64,000 nucleotides of DNA from Ostreibacterium oceani (lineage in GTDB: Bacteria > Pseudomonadota > Gammaproteobacteria > Cardiobacteriales > Ostreibacteriaceae): the NCBI RefSeq assembly GCF_009362845.1, contig NZ_WHNW01000001.1:145889-209888 (forward strand), read 5' to 3'. Position 1 is the first letter of the stretch, and the number at the start of each line of letters is the position of its first letter. The notes beneath the pieces were generated by a model. That model had not been told where the DNA came from. It did no database searches and saw only the letters and a program-made list of their open reading frames with translations. The position numbers were made by a program, and so were the translations under genes. Shown here piece by piece: positions 8,468 through 17,243 of the stretch.

Positions 8468-8674
8468 ATGAAAAACACCATAAATTATCAACAATACATC
8501 AAAGCTAGCTGGAAAAACTTGGCATTTAAAGAAAAGCTTTTTGTGACGACTTTAGGAACTATCCTTTTAGCCAGCGGTGTATTTCTCAGTTTATTTATTT
8601 TGATGTTTGCACTCATACTGACGACTACTTTTTCTATCAAAGCATTGATGGAAAAGCGAATTAATAAATATTGA
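8468..8674 (+). CDS. Small membrane protein of unknown function
   Basis: 68 residues. A basic N-terminal stretch (NYQQYIKASWKNLAFKEKL) precedes one long hydrophobic segment (about residues 25-56, possibly two tight helices) and a basic tail KALMEKRINKY. I recognise no family. It lies between the PepSY gene and the response regulator on the same strand, with a GAGAA-type ribosome site, so it is probably part of the signalling operon. A role as an accessory to the kinase is inference only. Confidence 0.6.
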   Translation: MKNTINYQQYIKASWKNLAFKEKLFVTTLGTILLASGVFLSLFILMFALILTTTFSIKALMEKRINKY

Positions 8675-8704
8675 CCGTTAATATAGCGATTAATATCGGA
8701 ATAA

Positions 8705-9373
8705 ATGATGCGCATTTTATTGATTGAAGATGATTCTTTAATAGGGACCGCAATCGAGCAGGCTTTAAAAGACACGCATTATTCGGTTGATTGGGTTAGC
8801 GATGGACAGTCAGGGTTATTGGCAGCTTCTACACAAGATTATCATTTAATCTTACTTGATTTAGGGCTACCCAAAATCGATGGGCTAAAAGTCTTGAAAG
8901 AGATTCGTAGCAATCGTAATCACATTCCTGTAATCATCATTACTGCACGCGATGCCGTCGAACAACGCATTCAAGGTTTAGACGCCGGTGCAGATGATTA
9001 TCTCATCAAGCCTTTTCGCGTTGCAGAGTTACAAGCACGTATCCGTGCGATAATCCGACGCGGGCAAGAGGCGAGCAGTGCAACATTAACGTGTAACGAC
9101 TTGACACTAGATGCGGCCAAAGGGGTTTTGTATCAAAATGGTGACCCTATTGCACTTTCAGCCCGTGAGTTCGCTATGATTCGTTTGTTTATGAGCAATC
9201 CTGATCGCCTTTTAAATAGGAACTACTTAGAGGAACAGCTTTATGGATGGAGTGAGGAAGTTTCAAGCAATGCGGTAGAGTTTATTATCCATGCACTGCG
9301 TAAAAAACTAGGCAAAGACAGCATTAGCAACATTAGAGGAATGGGATGGATGATCAGCCGAAAACAAAGCTAA
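8705..9373 (+). CDS. Two-component response regulator, OmpR/PhoB family
   Basis: 222 residues. The receiver domain (about 1-120) has the acidic pair EDD (residues 8-10), phospho-acceptor D52 (LLDLGLP), T in ITARD and K in YLIKPF. A winged-helix DNA-binding domain (about 125-218) includes LSAREFAMIRLF, NAVEFIIHALRKKLG and the RGMGWMI wing. It most resembles the QseB/PmrA subgroup. Two ATGs in tandem (8705, 8708) could start it. Its 3' end overlaps the kinase start by 28 bases, so the two are translationally coupled. Confidence 0.92.
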   Translation: MMRILLIEDDSLIGTAIEQALKDTHYSVDWVSDGQSGLLAASTQDYHLILLDLGLPKIDGLKVLKEIRSNRNHIPVIIITARDAVEQRIQGLDAGADDYLIKPFRVAELQARIRAIIRRGQEASSATLTCNDLTLDAAKGVLYQNGDPIALSAREFAMIRLFMSNPDRLLNRNYLEEQLYGWSEEVSSNAVEFIIHALRKKLGKDSISNIRGMGWMISRKQS

Positions 9374-10659
9374 AACAATCGCTGCGACGTGAGTTAACCC
9401 AATGGACAATCATCATTACGTTGATTGTTTCTTCGGTAGTCGGATTGGTGGCTGGCACAATGAGTTATTTCGAAGCGCGCGAAGTTCAAGATGATATGTT
9501 AAAAAACTTGGCTAACTTAGTCGCGAACTCGGAGATACCAATAACACAAAAATTGGGCTACGATTATGATGATAGCATGTTTATTGTGCAAATTATTTCC
9601 AAAGAGTTGACTCAGCGCGCGGGTATCTCACCGAATTTACCCAATGGCTTCGACACGGTTCGGCTATTCGATGATCATTGGCGAATTTATGTAAGAAGCA
9701 ACCAAGCGGGCCAACGATTTTTAGTCGCTCAAGAAACTGAATTACGTAATGAAATCGCTTTGGCCAATGCGTTTAGCGCGTTGCTTTCTAGTGCTTTTTT
9801 GGCTTTTTTCATTATGGCCTTGGTGATATTTATGATTACTCTGCGACTAAAGCCTATAGCGAATCTAGCGAATTTACTCGATAAACAAACAGCTGATAAA
9901 TTGACCGCACTACCGACAAATAATATCCCTAGCGAAATATCACCTTTTATTGAGGCAATTAATCGTTTGCTTTACCGCACTCAACAAAGTATCGAACAAC
10001 AACAACGATTTATCGCAGACGCCTCTCATGAGTTACGTACACCGTTAGCTGGATTATCTTTGTTGGTTGATAATATGGAACAAGAGAATACACCCGAGAG
10101 CAAAAATCAACAAATGAGCCTAGTGCGCCAAGGGATTAACCGTATGCAACGATTAGTTGATCAATTATTAGATTTGGCGAGATTTCAAAATCAATCTAGT
10201 CGAGCAACCAGTCAAGTCAAATTCATTTCAGTGCTGACTCAAGTAGTTGAACAATTATACCCATTAATTAATGAAAAAAATATTCACTTAACCTTGCTTC
10301 GCACCACTGACGCAGTGGTTGAGAATATCAACCATAGTCTTGAACAGCTTGTCGAAAATGCTTTGGTCAATGCAATCCGTTATATCCCAGAGGGAGGCGT
10401 CATTGAGATAACATTGGAAAAAAAGCAAAAACATCTCGTGATGACGATTGCCGATAATGGCCCAGGTATTTCACAGCATGAGCTTAAGAAAGTATTCGCT
10501 CCATTTTATCGAATAGAACAAACAGGCGAGAAAGGCAGTGGTTTGGGATTGACACTGTGTCAAGAAATCGCCAACGCTCATGCGGGAACAATTACTTTAG
10601 AAAATCATCCAATGGGCGGTTTAATTTTCCGCTATACGCAGCCTATTATTGACTCATAA
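9346..10659 (+). CDS. Sensor histidine kinase, QseC-like
   Basis: 437 residues in the inner membrane. TM1 is at about 20-40, a periplasmic sensor at about 41-142, and TM2 at about 143-166. A HAMP-like linker is followed by the dimerisation helix with phospho-acceptor H228 (ADASHELRTPLAG) and an HATPase domain. The HATPase has an N-box (NALVNAIRYIP), G1 (DNGPGIS), F-box and G2 (GSGLGLTLC). AGAGGA ribosome site within the regulator gene. The sensor region is short and I cannot tell the ligand. The adjacent PepSY protein is a candidate modulator. Confidence 0.92.
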   Translation: MDDQPKTKLKQSLRRELTQWTIIITLIVSSVVGLVAGTMSYFEAREVQDDMLKNLANLVANSEIPITQKLGYDYDDSMFIVQIISKELTQRAGISPNLPNGFDTVRLFDDHWRIYVRSNQAGQRFLVAQETELRNEIALANAFSALLSSAFLAFFIMALVIFMITLRLKPIANLANLLDKQTADKLTALPTNNIPSEISPFIEAINRLLYRTQQSIEQQQRFIADASHELRTPLAGLSLLVDNMEQENTPESKNQQMSLVRQGINRMQRLVDQLLDLARFQNQSSRATSQVKFISVLTQVVEQLYPLINEKNIHLTLLRTTDAVVENINHSLEQLVENALVNAIRYIPEGGVIEITLEKKQKHLVMTIADNGPGISQHELKKVFAPFYRIEQTGEKGSGLGLTLCQEIANAHAGTITLENHPMGGLIFRYTQPIIDS

Positions 10660-10822
10660 AAATAGGACTATCTTTTGAAAGCCTTGCTATTTGTTGATGA
10701 TAACTTAGAGACGACCGTGCTCTAAACGTAAACACTTATCCTTTCATTGCCAGTCACTACGCACTGCAAATCAATCCCTCAACCACCACTTGACTAAACG
10801 AACGCATATCGCAGGTCGAGAT

Positions 10823-11566
10823 TTAAGCCGCGAGCCAACGCGGCAAAAATTGTGACAGCCACGCTTCAACGGCAGGCGAACTCTCTTGATAAAGCTCAAT
10901 TTGTGTTTTGTAGGATTGCGCCCCAGGCAATGCTAACAAATGGGATTCACGCTGCACCCAGCAGTCTATCATCTCTCGTGTCGCCTCAGGATGAAACTGC
11001 AACCCAATCGTCTGTGGATTTAGCATAAATGCTTGGTTAGGGAAATTATCGCTCTCCGCTAGCCGCTCGCAACTTTCAGGGATGCTAAATCCTTCTAAAT
11101 GCCACTGATAAAACCGCAACCCTTGTGCTGGTAACAAACTACAGTTCTGTCGGGTAGGTCGAACGTGATGACAGCCAATTTCAATCGATTCATCGGGCTT
11201 TTTCGTCACGCCAGCACCCAAAGCACGCGCCAATAGTTGTGCGCCTAAGCAGATGCCTAAATACGGCACGCCAGCCGCAATCACTGAGGGTATCCATTCA
11301 ATTTCTTGTCGTATGCCGTCGATGGTTTGACAATCGTTTGCCGACATAACACCGCCAAAAACCACCACGCCCGCATAGTCGTTTGCATCGGGCAGCTCAT
11401 CGCCTTCTATGATACAGCGCACATCAATATCATACCCTTGATCAGTCAAAAATTGACCAATTTTTCCCATATCACCACAAGCACGGTGCAAAATAGTCAG
11501 AATAGGCAGCTTTTCTCGATTAGCCAATTGGTTAGGCAATTGATTAGACAATGGATTTTCAGGCAT
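10823..11566 (-). CDS. Class I glutamine amidotransferase-like protein (paralogue 1)
   Basis: 247 residues with a GATase1 fold. The nucleophile elbow is GICLGAQLLARALG and the catalytic His-Glu is in LQFHPEATREM. The N-terminus has a short NQLPNQLAN duplication before the fold starts at LPILTILHRA. Stand-alone proteins of this type (GMP synthase-like amidotransferases) hydrolyse glutamine or related gamma-glutamyl substrates. The real substrate is unknown. No good ribosome site is seen, so the start is uncertain. Same strand as a second, divergent family member at 11704. Confidence 0.8.
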   Translation of the reverse strand: MPENPLSNQLPNQLANREKLPILTILHRACGDMGKIGQFLTDQGYDIDVRCIIEGDELPDANDYAGVVVFGGVMSANDCQTIDGIRQEIEWIPSVIAAGVPYLGICLGAQLLARALGAGVTKKPDESIEIGCHHVRPTRQNCSLLPAQGLRFYQWHLEGFSIPESCERLAESDNFPNQAFMLNPQTIGLQFHPEATREMIDCWVQRESHLLALPGAQSYKTQIELYQESSPAVEAWLSQFLPRWLAA

Positions 11567-11630
11567 AAAAAAAGGTTATTATTTGTGATAACACCATTAT
11601 ACTGCAAATCAGCACGCGGCTAAATGTTTT

Positions 11631-11677
11631 TCATGGACTCGCTTTCATAGCCTTGCTTTCATAGACTCGCTTTCATG
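11631..11677. repeat. 14-bp tandem repeat, about 3 copies
   Basis: Units TCATGGACTCGCTT, TCATAGCCTTGCTT and TCATAGACTCGCTT follow each other in the gap between the two amidotransferase genes. Confidence 0.8.
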
Positions 11678-11703
11678 GGGCAGCAGGCAGTACAATCAAC
11701 CAA

Positions 11704-12468
11704 TCAGACTGGCAAAAACGGATTATCATCCGGCTGTCTTGGTACTTTTGCTTGCGTCAAAAACTGTGCGAACCACTGAAAAATGAGCATAGAATCAATG
11801 GTGTTTTGCGCAAAAGATTCGGATCCGATTTCATAGCGTTTAGAAGGAAACTCATCCTGACGTACGTTTAGCAGTCCTTTGGCAAACGCTTTGGAAAATT
11901 CAGGGTGGCCTTGAATCGTCAGCATATGTTCGCCGTATAGTACCAGACCAAATTCACAGCACTTGCCTTTGGCCAAAACCGTCGCATCGGACCCTAGCGA
12001 CCCCACTTGATCTTCACAAAACATCGGTACATAAAAACTTGTCGCGGCTGGCTGCATAAACCAAGCTGGCTCACAAATAGTAAATTCATGCACCCCAATC
12101 TGCCAACCGCAGTCGGCGCGTTCGACTTTTCCACCCGTTGCTTCGGCAATGACTTGATGACCAAAACAAATACCAATCGTCTTTATTTTGGCCTTATGCA
12201 GTTTGGCAACAAAGCCAATCAGTTGATTAATCCATAGCTCATCGTGTTTAACCACACTACAACGGCTGCCTGTTATCATATAGCCGTCGCACTCGTCTAT
12301 GCTGTCGGGTAGAATGCCCTCATGGGCTTTATAAACCGTATAATCAAAATGATCGTCTACTGCACTGAGGTGCTTTTTGATCATGTCTGGGTACTCCCCA
12401 AACTGGGCGCTGAGCGTGGACCGAACATCGTCACACTGTAGAATCCCTATTCGCATGCTATCATTCAC
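11704..12468 (-). CDS. Class I glutamine amidotransferase-like protein (paralogue 2)
   Basis: 254 residues with a GATase1 fold: DGYMITGSRCSV, nucleophile elbow GICFGHQVIAEATGG and catalytic QGHPEF. It is related to stand-alone type 1 glutamine amidotransferases similar to GMP synthase and gamma-glutamyl hydrolases. It shares only the fold with the neighbour at 10823, so it is not a recent duplicate. The start could be the second methionine (MRIGILQCDD), since neither ATG has a clear ribosome site. Substrate unknown. Confidence 0.8.
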   Translation of the reverse strand: MNDSMRIGILQCDDVRSTLSAQFGEYPDMIKKHLSAVDDHFDYTVYKAHEGILPDSIDECDGYMITGSRCSVVKHDELWINQLIGFVAKLHKAKIKTIGICFGHQVIAEATGGKVERADCGWQIGVHEFTICEPAWFMQPAATSFYVPMFCEDQVGSLGSDATVLAKGKCCEFGLVLYGEHMLTIQGHPEFSKAFAKGLLNVRQDEFPSKRYEIGSESFAQNTIDSMLIFQWFAQFLTQAKVPRQPDDNPFLPV

Positions 12469-12627
12469 AAAGCTAAAAGGGGAGTTATTTTAGCACGCAA
12501 AATACAAAACACAGCTATTTTTGTGGTCTTTTTGTGTTGCTGGTTTGATTTTAAGCGCCCGTTCAATCAGTGCCTTTCGACTGATATTCCTGTAGCGTCA
12601 GTATCAAGACGCCTATTTATCCTATCG

Positions 12628-13101
12628 TTATTGGACGCTTTCATTCGACCTTGGGCTAATACCTAGCCCTTTATGCATGAAAATCGCCGCATCTGGACAT
12701 AAGGTTGAAAATTGCGGTGTCTCTGTAATACGGCTTGGGGCCGCCGATCGAGGCCATCGCTCATAGCCTAATCGTCCAAAGAAACTATCTGCCTCAGTTG
12801 TCAGCAGATACAATGCCTTTAACTCAACCTGCATTGCCCACTTCTCAGCAAAGGAAACTAACCTTTTTCCAAGCCCCTTGTTCCTATGAGAAGAGGCAAT
12901 CGCCAATGAGCGCAGCAATCCAAAATCACCACACACCTCAACCCCAATCACGCCTAACAGACTCCCCTCATGGCGTATGCCAAAAAAACAAACCCGGTTA
13001 TCCTGTTGTAAATCAGCGACAGGCAAATCACATGACAACAAGAGCGCCTTAATCTCCTGGTTATAGGTCATTTTTTCCAAGGCATTACCTGAAGGCATCA
13101 T
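12628..13101 (-). CDS. GNAT N-acetyltransferase, ArsN2-like
   Basis: 157 residues. The acetyl-CoA site is LRSLAIASSHRNKGLGKRLV, with the R/QxxGxG/A loop in RNKGLG. The C-terminal part (LTTEADSFFGRLGYE, RITETPQFSTLCPDAAIFMHK) resembles the ArsN2 group of arsenic-resistance-linked acetyltransferases, where the Cys-Pro near the end is conserved. No ars genes are nearby, so an arsenic role is only suggested by family. TAGGAG ribosome site. htpX lies just upstream on the same strand. Confidence 0.75.
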   Translation of the reverse strand: MMPSGNALEKMTYNQEIKALLLSCDLPVADLQQDNRVCFFGIRHEGSLLGVIGVEVCGDFGLLRSLAIASSHRNKGLGKRLVSFAEKWAMQVELKALYLLTTEADSFFGRLGYERWPRSAAPSRITETPQFSTLCPDAAIFMHKGLGISPRSNESVQ

Positions 13102-13125
13102 ATTATCTAAAAACTCCTAATTACC

Positions 13126-13154
13126 CAACGAATAGGGTACTCAACGAATAGGGT
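13126..13154. repeat. 16-bp tandem duplication across the htpX stop codon
   Basis: CAACGAATAGGGTACT is followed immediately by CAACGAATAGGGTTAT. The second copy encodes the last htpX codons and stop and the first lies just after the gene, so the duplication straddles the gene end. Confidence 0.8.
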
Positions 13155-14013
13155 TATTTTCTAAGGCAGCGATGCGTTTTTCTAGCGGCGGGTGCGTGGA
13201 CAATAATCCACCAAACGCCGTAATCCCAAAAGCCGCCATTCTATCAGGCAATGCCGTCGGTATATTTTGCTCTTTGACACGCATTAAGGCGCGCAATGCA
13301 TTTGCCATGCTGGTTGCCGAGGTTAATTGCGCACCGCCAAGGTCGGCTTTGAATTCGCGATAGCGCGAAAACCACATCACAATCATCGAGGCAAACAACC
13401 CTAATACCATCTGCATCACCATCATTACCATAAAATACGAACCACTGGACTGCTGCCCATCACGCCCACTACTTAATACGCTGGCGATAATTCTCGCAAA
13501 GAAAAAGACAAACGTATTCAGCACGCCCTGTAGTAACGTAGAGGTCACCATATCACCATTATTGACGTGCGCCATCTCATGCCCGATAACGGCTTCGACT
13601 TCGTCTTTGGTCATGACTTGCAAGAGCCCAGTAGAAACGGCAACCAATGAGTTGTTTTTGCTCGCACCCGTTGCAAAGGCATTGGGCGCAGGCGAATCAA
13701 AAATCCCCACCTCTGGCATTTTGATACCGAGTGCATCAGATTGTGATTTGACCGTATTATAAATCCATGCCTCGACTTGGTTGCTTGGTTCGTTAATCAC
13801 TTGAACGCCCATCGAACGTTTTGCCATGTTTTTCGACATCAGCAATGAAAAAAACGACCCAGCAAAGCCAAATACCGCAGAAATCAGAAACAAACTGGTC
13901 AAATTTAGCCCATTTTGTTGTAGCATGGGTTCTAATCCCAAGACTTTGACGACAACGCTAATCATTAACATGACCGCTAAGTTGGTTGCGACTAATAAGG
14001 TGATTGCTTTCAT
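13141..14013 (-). CDS. htpX: Membrane zinc metalloprotease HtpX (M48B)
   Basis: 290 residues in the inner membrane, involved in quality control of membrane proteins. There are two N-terminal TM segments (about 4-22 and 35-55) and the zinc site HEMAH with the third ligand E in SRYREFKADLGGAQLT. Two further hydrophobic segments lie between them (FVFFFARIIASVL and the following M-rich stretch). Length matches the family. The gene ends inside a 16-bp duplication that also supplies its stop codon. Confidence 0.95.
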   Translation of the reverse strand: MKAITLLVATNLAVMLMISVVVKVLGLEPMLQQNGLNLTSLFLISAVFGFAGSFFSLLMSKNMAKRSMGVQVINEPSNQVEAWIYNTVKSQSDALGIKMPEVGIFDSPAPNAFATGASKNNSLVAVSTGLLQVMTKDEVEAVIGHEMAHVNNGDMVTSTLLQGVLNTFVFFFARIIASVLSSGRDGQQSSGSYFMVMMVMQMVLGLFASMIVMWFSRYREFKADLGGAQLTSATSMANALRALMRVKEQNIPTALPDRMAAFGITAFGGLLSTHPPLEKRIAALENNPIR

Positions 14014-14097
14014 TTTGATTGTCTCATTTATGTAGTTAATATTTCGTTATCATGCGATTTTTTTTGAAAAAATCAAGCCAACAACAATTAAAATTAT

Positions 14098-15387
14098 TTA
14101 ACGATTAGGCTGAATACTCACCCATTCGCCTACCCCCACACTGCCTTGGTCTGTTGCTAACACAATCATACAATTGGCACGTTGCACCGAGCTTAGGATG
14201 CCCGAGCCTTGGTCACCCGTCGACTCGACACAGGCTTGCCCATTTTCATCGTAAAAAAACCAACCGCGCTGAAACTCGGTTCGCCCTGGTCGTTTTTTGA
14301 GTGGTGTGGTGGTTTTTGCCTTTATCGTCAAACTCGGTACTGATTGCTGACCCATCAACTGCTCCAGCGCTAGCAAAACAAACTGCTGAAACGTAATCAT
14401 CACCGAAACGGGATTACCCGGCAATCCAAAAAACCACGCCTGACCCAAACGTCCAAACGTAATCGGTCGCCCTGGCTTAATCGCTGCTTTCCAAAAAATC
14501 AACTCACCCGCGCGTGTCACGCAATCCTTTATCCAGTCTGCTTCACCCACAGACACACCGCCTGTTGTGATAATGACATCGGCTTGTTGACTGGCTTCAA
14601 CTAAAGTTTTCTCTATCAGTGCTTGCTGGTCTGCCAAAGTGCCTTTTTCAATCACCTCAAATCGCGGATCAGTTAATAGCGCAATGAGCATATAACGATT
14701 CGAATCATAAATATTCCCATGTGCTAAGTCACTGCCTATGGGCTGCAATTCATCACCTGTCGAGATAATGGCAACGCGAATTTTACGCACCACAGGGACT
14801 TCAGCGATGCCCATCGTTGCTAGCAGCCCAATGCTCGCAGGGCAAAGCTGTGTGCCAGCGGTCAATAATACTTCACCACGGCGCAGATTTTCGCCTTGCA
14901 AACGTATATTTTGCCCGATTTTGACAGCGGCATTTATCTCCACTGTCTCTTCGGTAGCCATTTCGGTAGCCATTTCGGTTTCCTCTTGCATCACGACGGC
15001 ATCGGCGCCTTTGGGAATCACGCCGCCCGTCATAATACGCACGGCTTGCCCGCGTTGCAACGTGCCTGTAAACGGACTGCCTGCAAAGGCATCGCCAACA
15101 ACTGTCAACATCGCCCCTGCGCTGCCCTCAGCCGAATTAACATCAGCAGCAATGACCGCATAGCCATCCATTGCTGAATTATCTGTCGGTGGGTGGTCGG
15201 CAGGTGCGGCAATATCCTTAGCCAAAACACGCCCTGTTGCCTGTCGCAATGCAACCCACTGACTGTCTGTAAGCGGTGATACTTTTTCTTTGATGACGGC
15301 TTTTGCTTGCGCAATCGTAATCGCAGCAGGATCAAAATCACAATGTATTGGCGGTGCTTTATTTTGGGATGCATTATTTTGAGACAT
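14098..15387 (-). CDS. moeA: Molybdopterin molybdenumtransferase MoeA
   Basis: 429 residues. Inserts molybdate into adenylylated molybdopterin to give molybdenum cofactor. MoeA domains: PPTDNSAMDGYAV near the N-terminus, MTGGVIPKGADAVVMQEE, the MPT-binding TTGGVSVGEADWIK, and AIKPGRPITFGR followed by GLPGNPVSVMITF. The C-terminal beta domain closes the protein. In domain II a 12-bp in-frame duplication gives EMATEMATEE. The MobB-like gene lies 38 bases upstream on the same strand, so the two probably form a cofactor operon. Confidence 0.95.
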   Translation of the reverse strand: MSQNNASQNKAPPIHCDFDPAAITIAQAKAVIKEKVSPLTDSQWVALRQATGRVLAKDIAAPADHPPTDNSAMDGYAVIAADVNSAEGSAGAMLTVVGDAFAGSPFTGTLQRGQAVRIMTGGVIPKGADAVVMQEETEMATEMATEETVEINAAVKIGQNIRLQGENLRRGEVLLTAGTQLCPASIGLLATMGIAEVPVVRKIRVAIISTGDELQPIGSDLAHGNIYDSNRYMLIALLTDPRFEVIEKGTLADQQALIEKTLVEASQQADVIITTGGVSVGEADWIKDCVTRAGELIFWKAAIKPGRPITFGRLGQAWFFGLPGNPVSVMITFQQFVLLALEQLMGQQSVPSLTIKAKTTTPLKKRPGRTEFQRGWFFYDENGQACVESTGDQGSGILSSVQRANCMIVLATDQGSVGVGEWVSIQPNR

Positions 15388-15425
15388 AGTAATCGCTCGT
15401 TTCTCTTATTTTCTGCTATTTTATA

Positions 15426-16079
15426 TCAATTCGTCTCTAGCCAAGCAATTAATGCTGGCATCGTTTGAAAAACGCGCGTTTGCATCGCTGGATACGTCGT
15501 CGATTGGGTTTTTTGGGTTGATACTGTTGTGTCATCGTCTTGAGCTGACGTATCGCTGGGTAGCAAGCGTTTTGCTGTCAGACACCATGCATTACCCCTA
15601 TTTTCACCCGCTTCATCGCTACCGTCATCGCTACCGTCATCGCTACCGTCATCGCTACCGTCATCGCTACCGTCATCGCTACCGTTAGCGATAACGGAGA
15701 CCAACGCCGTTTCTGGATACACTCGATTTTCCTGTACGACCCAATCATAGGCGTTTAGCGGTAGCTGCTCCGATAGCCGTTCGCGCGATTTCAGATAATG
15801 CTGCTTATCCGTCACCAGCATCACATAGTCTAAGCCTGCCTGAAAAAGACGCTCACTGTCTTTGCCTGGTGTATCAATATCAAAACAACGGTTTTGCTTC
15901 GCAAACAGGACATTTTTACCTAACAATTGTAGTTGTGCCATGCAATCAAACAGGGATTCGATAGTGGCATTTTTTATCGCGTCATCCGTTGCACTGACGG
16001 TATCAAAGGTCACAATGATGGGGTGATTGTTGCGCTTTTCGCTGCACGGCTCATTTGACTGCGGCGGTTGCATGCTCAA
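15426..16079 (-). CDS. MobB-like protein lacking the P-loop
   Basis: 217 residues of uncertain function. The segment LGKNVLFAKQNRCFDIDTPGKDSERLFQAG (around 53-82) follows MobB, where H/FDIDxPGKDSxRxxxAG is a signature. MobB is a GTP-binding helper in molybdopterin-guanine-dinucleotide synthesis and begins with a GxSGxGKTT P-loop. Here the N-terminal stretch (PIIVTFDTVSATDDAIKNA) shows no Walker A motif, so nucleotide binding is probably lost. Residues about 133-154 are a GSDD repeat encoded by a 12-bp array. It overlaps the upstream glycosyltransferase gene by 4 bases and precedes moeA. The MobB link is by eye. Confidence 0.6.
   Translation of the reverse strand: MSMQPPQSNEPCSEKRNNHPIIVTFDTVSATDDAIKNATIESLFDCMAQLQLLGKNVLFAKQNRCFDIDTPGKDSERLFQAGLDYVMLVTDKQHYLKSRERLSEQLPLNAYDWVVQENRVYPETALVSVIANGSDDGSDDGSDDGSDDGSDDGSDEAGENRGNAWCLTAKRLLPSDTSAQDDDTTVSTQKTQSTTYPAMQTRVFQTMPALIAWLETN
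15613..15684. repeat. 12-bp perfect tandem repeat, 6 copies, in frame
   Basis: TCATCGCTACCG is repeated six times without change. It lies in the MobB-like gene and encodes GSDD units. Because the unit is a multiple of three, copy-number change would alter the linker length without breaking the frame. Perfect identity suggests recent or continuing expansion. Confidence 0.95.
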
Positions 16080-17188
16080 AGACCCCGCTCACAATCATCC
16101 ACCCCAGCGCGTAAGCAAATGACCAATACAAACACGGGCAATACCGCGACAACAAACCAAATCAGCGGATAAGTCGCTAACAAACTCCCATAAGCCATCG
16201 GCAGCAACCAACCCACATTAATACCCAATAATAACAGACTGGCCTTGGTATGCGAATCAAAAATACGATTTGCCAACTGTTGATACGCGTGGCTACGGTG
16301 CGCTTCAAAAAGCGACTTGCCTGCGACAAACCGCCTGACAAGCGTCACCGTTGCGTCAACCCAAAATACCGCGTAGAGAATTAGCATGACCCACCAGCCC
16401 GCAGCATGTGCTTGCGTCACAACCACAAAGAGCCAAGCAAATAATACCCCCAGACTCAGGCTGCCAACATCGCCCAAAAAAACCTGCGCGCGGGGAAAAT
16501 TAAACGGCAAAAACACGAAGCAACTCACTAACAAATAGATAAATACCATTAGATAAGTAGACGATAGCGGTAGTGCCTCGATCCACGTGAGGATAATCAG
16601 CGCAAGCAGCAAAAATATCGTTTGCAGCACGGTAATGCCATTAATACCGTCCATAAAATTCGTCAGGTTCACCACCCAAGTCAGCCCCAACAACGCGACT
16701 ATCCCTAGCAACCAAAGCGGTATCACAACGGGTAACGCCCAAACGATTAACTGTAGCTGATCAGACCGTATTAGCCCACCAACAATCAATGGACAAACAG
16801 CGAGTATCGTCAGTATCAATTTGACTTTTGCGGTCAATTGATGCCGATCATCCAGCCAGCCTGTTATGGCCGCAATGAGCATTGCAGCCGTTATTGGCAA
16901 CAATTCGGTTGTTTTATACCAGAGCATACCCCATAAAAAAACCCCTACTGCGGCAACCACGATTGCAATGCCACCGCCACGCGGTGTTGCGATTTGGTGG
17001 CTTGAGCGGGCATTGGGCAGGTCCAGCAATCGTTTACGGTGGCTATACTTAATCCAACCCCACGTAATGAAAGCCGTGACGGATGCAACGATGCCTGCAA
17101 CGATAACCGCAACAACCATCTCTGTCACAGACACATTCATCAGGGTTATTGACCTTGCGTCAGCGATATGCGCAGATAAGCCATTCAT
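16076..17188 (-). CDS. Polyprenyl-phosphate sugar-1-phosphate transferase (WecA/MraY family)
   Basis: About 370 residues with some ten TM segments. It transfers a sugar-1-phosphate from a UDP-sugar to undecaprenyl phosphate at the cytoplasmic face, starting an O-antigen or similar glycan. Motifs: PRGGGIAIV (WecA-like), the Asp pair GWLDDRHQ, the catalytic loop NLTNFMDGINGI, FLGDVGSLSLG, and the basic EAHRSHAYQQL loop. It resembles WbpL/WecA-type enzymes more than MraY. No O-antigen cluster is nearby. Start set at ATG 17188; the ATG at 17140 (MNVSVTEMVVAV), 12 bases after AAGG, is also plausible. Confidence 0.85.
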   Translation of the reverse strand: MNGLSAHIADARSITLMNVSVTEMVVAVIVAGIVASVTAFITWGWIKYSHRKRLLDLPNARSSHQIATPRGGGIAIVVAAVGVFLWGMLWYKTTELLPITAAMLIAAITGWLDDRHQLTAKVKLILTILAVCPLIVGGLIRSDQLQLIVWALPVVIPLWLLGIVALLGLTWVVNLTNFMDGINGITVLQTIFLLLALIILTWIEALPLSSTYLMVFIYLLVSCFVFLPFNFPRAQVFLGDVGSLSLGVLFAWLFVVVTQAHAAGWWVMLILYAVFWVDATVTLVRRFVAGKSLFEAHRSHAYQQLANRIFDSHTKASLLLLGINVGWLLPMAYGSLLATYPLIWFVVAVLPVFVLVICLRAGVDDCERGL

Positions 17189-17243
17189 CAAGTAGAGAAA
17201 TTACCCAAATCATCGTCACTTGCTTATCGTATCAATTGTTGTG

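Noticed and set aside
15452-15688. Plus-strand frame ending in an RHRY repeat
   Set aside because: Antisense reading of the 12-bp GSDD array; no ribosome site.
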